Both the position numbers and the translations under genes were made by a program. 64,000 bases of DNA from assembly GCF_001586775.1 (NCBI RefSeq), contig NZ_LQXS01000001.1, forward strand, positions 124,001 through 188,000. Reading direction: 5' to 3'. The notes under the pieces are model-generated. The model worked only from the letters and a program-made list of their open reading frames with translations, ran no database searches and was not told where the DNA came from. The DNA is from Sphingobacterium populi. GTDB taxonomy: Bacteria; Bacteroidota; Bacteroidia; Sphingobacteriales; Sphingobacteriaceae. Positions 53,849 through 60,717 of the stretch are shown here, in pieces. Position 1 is the first letter of the stretch. The number at the start of each line of letters is the position of its first letter.

Positions 53849-54652
53849 CTATATCTTTTTGGCTTCATTCCAGTATATGTCCATTTCTTCCAATGTCATG
53901 TCCTGCAATTGGCGGCCAGATTCTTGCGTTCGCTGTTCCACATGGTTGAAGCGTTTTATGAATTTTTTATTAGTACGTTCCAATGCGTTTTCGGGATTAA
54001 TGCCCAGGTGGCGAGCGTAGTTGATGAGCGAAAAGAGTACATCGCCAAATTCTGCTTCCGCGCGATCAGTGTCAATTGTCGTGTGTGTACTAAGATCAAA
54101 TTCTGCTTTAAATTCACTAATTTCTTCTTCAACTTTTTTCCAGACATCCGCAGGATCTTTCCAGTCAAAGCCGACTCCTCGAACTTTGTCTTGTATACGG
54201 TAGGCTTTTACCAAGGCCGGAAGTCCTTTTGGTACACCTGCGAGTACCGAAGTATTTCCTTCTTTCAGTTTTAGTTTTTCCCAATTCTGCTTTACATCCT
54301 GCTCGTTTTCCACCTGCACATCGCTATAAATATGTGGGTGGCGGGCGATCAGTTTATCACACACACCATTGAGTACATCTGTAATGTCGAATGCTTGTTG
54401 TTCTTCGGCTATGCGAGCATAAAAAACCAAGTGCATCATGACGTCGCCTAACTCTTTTTGTATTTCAGGTAAGTCAGCTTCCAAAATCGCATCACCCAAT
54501 TCATACATTTCTTCGATAGTAAGCAAGCGCAGGCTTTCCATAGTTTGTTTTCTATCCCAAGGGCACGCTTCACGAAGTGTATTTAGTACAGTGAGTAATC
54601 GTTCGAATGCCGCAGAGGGAGTTGGTACTGACGGTGGAATAGGATAGGCCAT
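53849..54652 (-). CDS. mazG: Nucleoside triphosphate pyrophosphohydrolase MazG
   Basis: A 267-residue house-cleaning enzyme that hydrolyses NTPs to NMPs. It carries two MazG domains: the first with CPWDRKQTMESLRLLTIEEMYELGDAILEADLPEIQKELGDVMMHLVFYARIAEE (about 35-90), the second with VGFDWKDPADVWKKVEEEISEFKAE and RAEAEFGDVLFSLINYARHLGINPENALERTNKKFIKRF (about 160-245). The EExxE and ExxD metal-binding motifs are conserved. It converges with amtB and is divergent from the small gene at 54755. Confidence 0.95.
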   Translation of the reverse strand: MAYPIPPSVPTPSAAFERLLTVLNTLREACPWDRKQTMESLRLLTIEEMYELGDAILEADLPEIQKELGDVMMHLVFYARIAEEQQAFDITDVLNGVCDKLIARHPHIYSDVQVENEQDVKQNWEKLKLKEGNTSVLAGVPKGLPALVKAYRIQDKVRGVGFDWKDPADVWKKVEEEISEFKAEFDLSTHTTIDTDRAEAEFGDVLFSLINYARHLGINPENALERTNKKFIKRFNHVEQRTQESGRQLQDMTLEEMDIYWNEAKKI

Positions 54653-54754
54653 ATGTAATCGTTTATTGTTGTGCGTGGCAAGTTAAAAAATGCTCGTCTG
54701 AAAAACACATTTTTATTTGAGTTGTTGTTCTCATAGAATAGGAGATATAGGCTT

Positions 54755-55066
54755 ATGAAAACGAAACATAATTACGAATCAGCTTCCGTTGCGATTGAGA
54801 AGCTGAAGCAAGAAGGGTATGAAGTTGATTATAATGTTGAATTTGACGAACTACACGCAAGTGCTCAAGATTATAAAATTGATCAAATTTATCGCTATGA
54901 GGGTGCAACTGATCCGGGAGACGAATCGCACGTTTATGGTATTCGCAATGTTAAAACTGGGTCAAAAGGTGTTTTTGTAGCAGGTGATATTTCTGTAATC
55001 GAAGGAAAAAAGCGCGATATAATATTAGAATTGGAAATCCGTGCAAGGAAAGAGGAAGAATCCTAG
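54755..55066 (+). CDS. Conserved small protein (family mislabelled phosphoribosylpyrophosphate synthetase)
   Basis: A 103-residue protein. The core ASVAIEKLKQEGYEVDYNVEFDELHASAQDYKIDQIYRYEGATDPGDESHVYGIRN resembles a widespread Bacteroidetes family of about 100 residues often labelled phosphoribosylpyrophosphate synthetase without support. No PRPP-binding motif is visible. The function is unknown. A purine-rich AGGAGATATAGG precedes the start. It is the last gene before the accessory island. Confidence 0.75.
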   Translation: MKTKHNYESASVAIEKLKQEGYEVDYNVEFDELHASAQDYKIDQIYRYEGATDPGDESHVYGIRNVKTGSKGVFVAGDISVIEGKKRDIILELEIRARKEEES

Positions 55067-55079
55067 GAATACCGATTTT

Positions 55080-55090
55080 TTTAAAATAAA
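55080..55090 (+). repeat. Candidate left attachment core (TTTAAAATAAA)
   Basis: An 11-bp match to 60657-60667, just outside the last chromosomal gene. AT-rich, so chance cannot be excluded. Confidence 0.35.
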
Positions 55091-55126
55091 TTTTCACTAA
55101 AAATACATCAAAGATTAAAAACAGGT

Positions 55127-55161
55127 AAAACGGTTGTAAATAAAGGCTTTACAGCCGTTTT
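55127..55161. repeat. Inverted repeat left of the integrase gene
   Basis: Arms of 14 bases (AAAACGGTTGTAAA and TTTACAGCCGTTTT) match at 13 positions, with one T-G wobble and a 7-base loop. It could be a terminator for the preceding gene or part of the integrase attachment complex. Confidence 0.55.
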
Positions 55162-55179
55162 ATGATTTTTGGAAATGAG

Positions 55180-55237
55180 GTAAAAAGCAGTAAAAAGCGA
55201 GGTTTGGCAAAAGTAAGGTTACTAAAACGTTACTTTT
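55180..55237. repeat. Tandem GTAAAAAGC repeats and AAAAGTAA/TTACTTTT inverted repeat
   Basis: GTAAAAAGC occurs twice in direct tandem (period 10, 55180-55199). An 8-bp inverted repeat (55209-55216 and 55230-55237) follows at once. Short direct repeats next to a tyrosine recombinase gene often are arm-type integrase sites. Confidence 0.4.
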
Positions 55238-55346
55238 AAATATTGAAAACAATCGCTTCAACATACTGTATTTCAGCTTTTTGCATCGTTTTTCATATTG
55301 TTATGTAGCTCACATAAGTTTAATTTTATCATTAAGAATTGTGAGT

Positions 55347-56597
55347 ATGGAAACGACAAAAAAATCAACGTTTAAGGTATTGTTCTACCTTAAAAAGAAC
55401 GCACCAAAGAAAAACGGAAAAGTTACGGTTATGTGCAGGGTTACCGTAAACGGCAAACAGTCTGCATTCAGTACAAAGCTGGATATTTCCGCAACAAATT
55501 GGGATTTGAAGTACGGCAGGGTTTTAGGGAAAAGCCGAGAAGCTCAAGACGTAAACGGTAAACTTGATAAGATACGTTTGGGTATTGAGGAATGCTATTC
55601 AAAAATTCTAAAGAACGAGGGAGCTGTAAGCAGTGCGAAACTTAAAAATGCCTTTCTCGGTATGGAAAGCGGAGAACTGACCTTTTTCAAGTTCTGCGAA
55701 CAATTTCTTTTGGACTTCGAGAAAAAAGTTAATAGTGGACTTAGAGTTATAGGCTCTTACCGGAGATACAGGACACTCATAAAGCATCTTCGCAATTTTG
55801 CACGTGTGAAATACGGTTATACAGATGTATCGTTTAGCGACCTTACTCCTGATTTTGTACAAGACTTTGATTACTACCTGCGTGATAAACATCATTTGGG
55901 GCATAACACGGTTTGGGTATATATGATTGGATTTACCACGCTTTGCCGATTGGCAATGAGCAGAAAGCATCTTGCTTTCAATCCTTTCAGCGAGTACAAG
56001 AATACCAAAAAGGACAAAGACAGAGGCTACCTATTACGGAACGAATTGGAACGGCTTGTAACATTTAACTGTGAGAAAAGAAAAGATGAATTGGTAAAAG
56101 ACCTGTTTGTTTTCAGTTGCTTTACAGGGCTTTCCTATTCGGATATAAAAGGATTGAAAAACAGCAATCTTCAGGAGTTCTTTGACGGAAATCAATGGAT
56201 TATTATACGCAGAAAAAAGACATCAACATCATCCTATGTGATGCTATTGGATATTCCTAAAATGATTATCGAAAAATATGCAGGATTGTCAAAGGACAGC
56301 AGGGTTTTTCCTGTACCCTCAAATACCGTTTGCAATGACAGTTTGAAGAGAATATCCGGACTTATCGACTGTCTTAAAGAGAAGAAAGTAACCTTTCATT
56401 TGGCACGCCATACGTTTGCCACCCTGTTTTTAAGCGAGGGTGTTCCGCTCGAAAGTTTGAGCAAAATGTTAGGGCATAAAAATATTGCCACAACACAGAT
56501 TTATGCCAAGATACTTAACGAGAAAGTCGGTAAGGATATGCAAAAGGTTTCGAATAAATTTAAAGGTATGGAGCAATCTTTTGTTACTCACCTATGA
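55347..56597 (+). CDS. IntDOT-like tyrosine recombinase / integrase
   Basis: A 416-residue integrase from the ATG at 55347. The N-terminal arm-binding region (about 8-60: FKVLFYLKKNAPKKNGKVTVMCRVTVNGKQSAFSTKLDI) is the Bacteroidetes type. A SAM-like core-binding domain (about 110-215) and a catalytic domain (225-405) follow. Catalytic residues are seen at His351 and Arg354 (HLARHTF), His377 (LGHKNI) and Tyr386 (IYAKI). The usual first Arg is a Ser (Ser263 in TGLSYSD), as reported for IntDOT of CTnDOT. It should catalyse integration and excision of the island. It is followed by a terminator. Confidence 0.95.
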   Translation: METTKKSTFKVLFYLKKNAPKKNGKVTVMCRVTVNGKQSAFSTKLDISATNWDLKYGRVLGKSREAQDVNGKLDKIRLGIEECYSKILKNEGAVSSAKLKNAFLGMESGELTFFKFCEQFLLDFEKKVNSGLRVIGSYRRYRTLIKHLRNFARVKYGYTDVSFSDLTPDFVQDFDYYLRDKHHLGHNTVWVYMIGFTTLCRLAMSRKHLAFNPFSEYKNTKKDKDRGYLLRNELERLVTFNCEKRKDELVKDLFVFSCFTGLSYSDIKGLKNSNLQEFFDGNQWIIIRRKKTSTSSYVMLLDIPKMIIEKYAGLSKDSRVFPVPSNTVCNDSLKRISGLIDCLKEKKVTFHLARHTFATLFLSEGVPLESLSKMLGHKNIATTQIYAKILNEKVGKDMQKVSNKFKGMEQSFVTHL

Positions 56598-56617
56598 AAT
56601 CAATAAAGTGATTAAAG

Positions 56618-56648
56618 AAAGCCAATGAAGATAACATTGGCTTTTTTT
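56618..56648 (+). terminator. Terminator of the integrase gene
   Basis: AAAGCCAATG pairs with CATTGGCTTT (7-base loop), followed by a T-tract. It separates int from the TIR-STAND gene, which must therefore have its own promoter in the 170 bases that follow; no clear TAnnTTTG box is seen there. Confidence 0.85.
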
Positions 56649-56815
56649 GTATTTTAGCTCTTGATAAAGCAGATGCATAAAACATATACAAGCAATTAAA
56701 ACGAATAACTTTCACCGTCGGGACGTAGCGAGAAAATCAATGTGGGATTTCTTTGCTGGCTCGAGTTGTAAAGATACTACCTAGCGACAAGAACAACCTT
56801 CAAAAACAGAAACAA

Positions 56816-59800
56816 ATGAAGATAAAAATCTTTTACTCTTGGCAGACAACAACCAACACTAAATACAATAAGAATTTCATTTTAACTTGTCTTGAAAAAG
56901 CTGTCAAAAAGGTAAATAAAAAACCAGAATTAAAAGATATAGAGTTTATAATTCTTGAAGGCGTCAGAGGTGAGCCAGGCTCACCTCAAGTTGCTTCTAA
57001 AATCACAGATGAAAGAATTCCAAATTCTGATATTTTTATTGCAGACCTTTCAGTTGTTAATCATATTAGTGGGTTTAAAAAGTTTATACGAAAAATTGTA
57101 AACGACAAATTCAAACCGTTTCAAAACAATAATGTAATTAACGAACACGGCGTAGCAAACAATGCTATTGGATTAGAAAAAATGATTGGCGTTTTGAATA
57201 GTGAATATGGTTCACCCAATGAAAACCCAGAGAATATTCCCTTTGATTTAAGACATATTCGATTCCCTATTGAATACAGATATTCTGAAAAAACTAAAGA
57301 CAAAGCTAAAATGCAAACAGATTTTGTCAATGATTTAGCAAATGCAATTAAAGACACAGCAATTTCAGCCCTACAAAGTCAAAAAAGTAAATTTCATCCC
57401 TTACAAGTTTGGAGTGATTGGGAAAATTCCATTTTAACACCACAACCATTTATTCCGAATGATAAGACAAAAGAAATAACGAATTTAGTTCTTGATGGTT
57501 TAAAAAGCACTAATCAAACAATAAGAATTTTAGGATTATCTGGATTAGGTAAAACGAGAAACTTATTAGAAATATTTAGACCAATTAGTTCTGATGATAA
57601 TTCAATTTTGCTTTCAAGTCGTGTACTTTACATAAATTGTAACCTATACCCGAATGCAGACTACCAAAACATTATTTCAAAAGCTATTTCAGAGCAAACT
57701 GACCCAATTCTTGTTCTAGATAATTGCCCAATCTCAGTTCACAGACAACTACTTCAACTTATAAATAGAGAAGGAAATAAAGCATCTTTAATATCTCTCG
57801 ATTCTAATCCTGAAGAAATTGAGAATGATAGAGTAAATGGGGTGAATTATGTAATTATTAGAAAAGAAGAGCTATCATCAGTTGTTGATGAATTACTCTC
57901 AAGTAGATTCAATAACTTAGATGAAGAAAGTAAGAGAAAAATAAAGGAATTTTCACAAGGAATTCCCTTAATGGCTGTTCTATTGGGAGAAAGCGTAAGT
58001 AATGGTGAAGAATTTATTGGCAAGCTAGAAGATAAAGATTTGTTAGACAAACTTCTTGGAACAAAAGGCAAGGAGCAAGAGTGGCGAAGTATTCTAAAGT
58101 CCTGTTCAATGTTTAGTTATTTTGGTTTTGAAAATGAACTCGAATCACAGTATAAATTTATAGCTACAAATCAAAATATTACTATATCAAATAATACAGA
58201 ACAAGTAAGAATTAGTACTTTTTTAGAAGTTGTAAAGCATTTTAAGGCTAGAGAAATTTTTGAAAAACAAGGACGATATTTGAGTATTAGACCTTTCCCA
58301 CTTTCAATGGCATTAGCAGTTGAATGGCTGGATACTTGTACATCTGATAGAATGCTACAAGTTATTTTAGATATATCTAATCTTGAAGAGCCACATAGAA
58401 AGCATTTGATAAATTCACTTGCCGAGCAAATGAAATACCTTGACTATAATGAAAAGGCTGTAGAAATTGTTGATAAAATTGTAGGGACTGAAAGCCCTTT
58501 CGATAATGCGGAAGTTTTAAATACAGAGTTGGGTTCACGCCTCTTCCGCTCTTTCGTAGAAGTGAATCCCATTGCTGTTTCTCAAAATTTCAAACGTCAA
58601 TTTTTTAATAAATCCACTGAGGAATTATTGAAAATAGAAGCAGGACGAAGAAACATTGTTTGGACTTTAGAAAAATTGTGTTTTGACAAAAGAACATTTG
58701 CTGATAGTGCTAAAGTTCTTTTACAATTTGCAATTGCAGAAAACGAAACTTGGGCAAACAATGCCACAACCCAGTTTTTACATCTATTCAATATACATCT
58801 TTCAGGAACAGAAGCCGATTTGGGTGAACGGTGGAAAATAATTGAATGGTTGTTGAATAAAGGAGATAAAGCCTATTATGATTTTGCCATTAGAGCGATG
58901 AAAATAGGTTTGAATTTTGGACACGCAAGTAGAATGGGCGGTGCAGAACAACAAGGTAGCAGAACATTAGTAGACAACAATCCTACTTGGAAAGAAATAG
59001 ATGAATATTGGAGAAACATTCTCAATAAACTACTTGAAATCATTAAATCAAAAAATCAGTATTCTGATTTAGCGAGTGACGCTATTGCAAATAGTATAAG
59101 AACAATGTTTCATATAGGTATGGGAAAATTGATACTACCCTATTTGAAAGAAATTTCAGAATTAAAAAACAATGATTGGGATAATGGTCTAAAAGGAGTG
59201 AAGTTTGCAAGGAAATATGAAAAACATTCTATCCCTGAAAAACAACTTGACGAATTAAACAACTTAGTTGAGTTGCTAACCAAGACAGATTTTTCAACTA
59301 AGTATTTGACATTATCAAGTTCTTATCATTTGGATAACGACGAGACCTACTCAAGTGAAAAAGTAATTGAAGAAATCATCAAATTAGCTGATGAATTTAT
59401 CGATAACAATGTTTCTTGGGAAGAAACCTTTCCTTCGTTATATAAGAATCAACAAGTTTTTTCATATCATTTTGGAAAACGATTATCGGAGTTGCTAAAA
59501 GATGACAAAACTAAAATCAATCGTTTTATAGATTACTCTTTAGAAGTTATTTCACAGATACCACAAGAGGAAAGAAATTTCACAGTTCTTGGTGGTTTCA
59601 TTTCCAATTCCAGTGACGAAATAAAGAAAGAATTTTATTCAAGATTGTTCCAATCTTCTGAATTTAGCAGTCAATTATTTTACTTCCTTTCCATTGATAA
59701 ATCGGGAAAAGATTATTTTGATTTACTATTTCAGTTAATTGATAACAAGATTTATGATGTAAATAGTTTTTACGCTTTTACCTACAGTAACGTTTTAGCA

Positions 59801-60661
59801 CAATTAAATTTTGAAGCATTAAATGCTTTTAGTGAAAGACTATTCGCTTACGGTGATGATGGTTACTCAGTTGTTTTTGACCTATTCGCTGACCTGAGTT
59901 ATGGTGACGAAGTAAAGAAAAAATTACTTATTCCAATCTACAAAAAGTGCATTTTAAAACTAGGGTTTAACAGAAAATTCAAACGACAATTAGATGACTA
60001 TAAATGGACAGAAGTCATTTCTTTTATTATATCTGACGAAAAAGAAGTTGACTTCGCAAAATTTATTAATAAGTCAATAATAGATTCTATTACTTGGGAA
60101 AACTCATATCATTTAGACCACTACATTCAAGGAGTATATGAAATTTTATTAAAGGTCCATTTCAATTCTATTTGGAAAGATTTATCAGACGCATTGATTT
60201 CAAAAGAAGAGCAATACATTAAATTTTATGGGCTGAAACATATTTTAGGCTCTAGTATTGGTGGTGTTGGTAGGAGTGTTGGTGTGTTATTTGACGGTGA
60301 TATTGATTCTATTTTTAATTGGTGCACAGACAATAAACCACTAGCTCCAATGAGACTTGCTGAATTAATACCAATATTTGACAACAATAATACAGACTAT
60401 ACTAAATGGCATCCAGTAGCGCTTAGACTTATAGACGAATATGGCGACATAAAGGAGGTTCGTGACCATTTGAGTTCTAATATGGGAACATACTCTTGGA
60501 CTGGTTCAGTTGTGCCTTTTCTTGAATCTAAAAAAGAATTATTTAAACAATTAACTAATCATAAAACGGAAAGCGTGAGGGAGTGGGCGGTTTCTTACAT
60601 TGGTTATCTTGACAAGGATATTGAAAGAGAGAAAAACAGAGACGCAGAACATCTCATTTAA
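56816..60661 (+). CDS. TIR-like domain STAND NTPase, putative antiphage immune receptor
   Basis: A 1281-residue protein from the ATG at 56816. Residues 1-150 look like a TIR-like domain (KIFYSWQ at 4-10; LEGVRGEPGSPQVASKI at 47-63; SDIFIADLSVV at 71-81). Residues about 215-400 form a STAND-type NTPase: Walker A GLSGLGKTR (240-248), Walker B PILVLDNC (297-304), and the downstream GxP-type motif QGIPLMAVLLG (381-391). Residues 400-1281 are helix-rich without a recognisable enzyme motif, as expected for a repeat-type sensor. By analogy with Avs and other bacterial STAND systems, target binding would drive oligomerisation and activate the TIR part, probably to deplete NAD or make a signal. Base and codon use are AT-rich, unlike the flanks, suggesting horizontal transfer. 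The specific ligand is unknown. Confidence 0.8.
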   Translation: MKIKIFYSWQTTTNTKYNKNFILTCLEKAVKKVNKKPELKDIEFIILEGVRGEPGSPQVASKITDERIPNSDIFIADLSVVNHISGFKKFIRKIVNDKFKPFQNNNVINEHGVANNAIGLEKMIGVLNSEYGSPNENPENIPFDLRHIRFPIEYRYSEKTKDKAKMQTDFVNDLANAIKDTAISALQSQKSKFHPLQVWSDWENSILTPQPFIPNDKTKEITNLVLDGLKSTNQTIRILGLSGLGKTRNLLEIFRPISSDDNSILLSSRVLYINCNLYPNADYQNIISKAISEQTDPILVLDNCPISVHRQLLQLINREGNKASLISLDSNPEEIENDRVNGVNYVIIRKEELSSVVDELLSSRFNNLDEESKRKIKEFSQGIPLMAVLLGESVSNGEEFIGKLEDKDLLDKLLGTKGKEQEWRSILKSCSMFSYFGFENELESQYKFIATNQNITISNNTEQVRISTFLEVVKHFKAREIFEKQGRYLSIRPFPLSMALAVEWLDTCTSDRMLQVILDISNLEEPHRKHLINSLAEQMKYLDYNEKAVEIVDKIVGTESPFDNAEVLNTELGSRLFRSFVEVNPIAVSQNFKRQFFNKSTEELLKIEAGRRNIVWTLEKLCFDKRTFADSAKVLLQFAIAENETWANNATTQFLHLFNIHLSGTEADLGERWKIIEWLLNKGDKAYYDFAIRAMKIGLNFGHASRMGGAEQQGSRTLVDNNPTWKEIDEYWRNILNKLLEIIKSKNQYSDLASDAIANSIRTMFHIGMGKLILPYLKEISELKNNDWDNGLKGVKFARKYEKHSIPEKQLDELNNLVELLTKTDFSTKYLTLSSSYHLDNDETYSSEKVIEEIIKLADEFIDNNVSWEETFPSLYKNQQVFSYHFGKRLSELLKDDKTKINRFIDYSLEVISQIPQEERNFTVLGGFISNSSDEIKKEFYSRLFQSSEFSSQLFYFLSIDKSGKDYFDLLFQLIDNKIYDVNSFYAFTYSNVLAQLNFEALNAFSERLFAYGDDGYSVVFDLFADLSYGDEVKKKLLIPIYKKCILKLGFNRKFKRQLDDYKWTEVISFIISDEKEVDFAKFINKSIIDSITWENSYHLDHYIQGVYEILLKVHFNSIWKDLSDALISKEEQYIKFYGLKHILGSSIGGVGRSVGVLFDGDIDSIFNWCTDNKPLAPMRLAELIPIFDNNNTDYTKWHPVALRLIDEYGDIKEVRDHLSSNMGTYSWTGSVVPFLESKKELFKQLTNHKTESVREWAVSYIGYLDKDIEREKNRDAEHLI

Positions 60662-60667
60662 AATAAA
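60657..60667 (+). repeat. Candidate right attachment core (TTTAAAATAAA)
   Basis: Matches 55080-55090. It covers the stop codon of the TIR-STAND gene and runs into the left arm of the next terminator. Confidence 0.35.
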
Positions 60668-60706
60668 AGAGGTCGACAGCATTCGCTGTCGACCTCTTTT
60701 ATTTTA
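60659..60706. terminator. 22-bp perfect inverted repeat: terminator of the S46 gene and of the island
   Basis: A perfect 22-bp stem with loop ATTC, centred on GAGGTCGACAGC / GCTGTCGACCTC. The A-rich and T-rich ends make it bidirectional. Its outer left arm includes the stop codon of the TIR-STAND gene; its right end is 12 bases from the S46 stop. Confidence 0.85.
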
Positions 60707-60717
60707 CGAATTATTGC

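Larger units (their letters stand above)
55067..60667 (+). mobile_element. Integrative genomic island: IntDOT-like integrase plus TIR-STAND gene
   Basis: About 5.6 kb that differs from its surroundings: AT-richer, with a tyrosine recombinase gene close to the left edge and one large defence-like gene. An 11-bp direct repeat, TTTAAAATAAA, lies at 55080-55090 and 60657-60667 and could be the attachment core. Flanking genes (mazG and the small protein; S46 peptidase and oxyR) look like normal chromosome. No mobilisation, replication or transposase genes are present, so this is a minimal integrase-dependent cargo element or a remnant of a larger one. Confidence 0.6.

Noticed and set aside
55180..55199. 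Possible start of a CRISPR array (tandem 10-bp repeats)
   Set aside because: Only two short copies without unique spacers, and no cas genes in the window.
55067..55346. tRNA gene as attachment site for the island
   Set aside because: No cloverleaf-like sequence was found near either edge.
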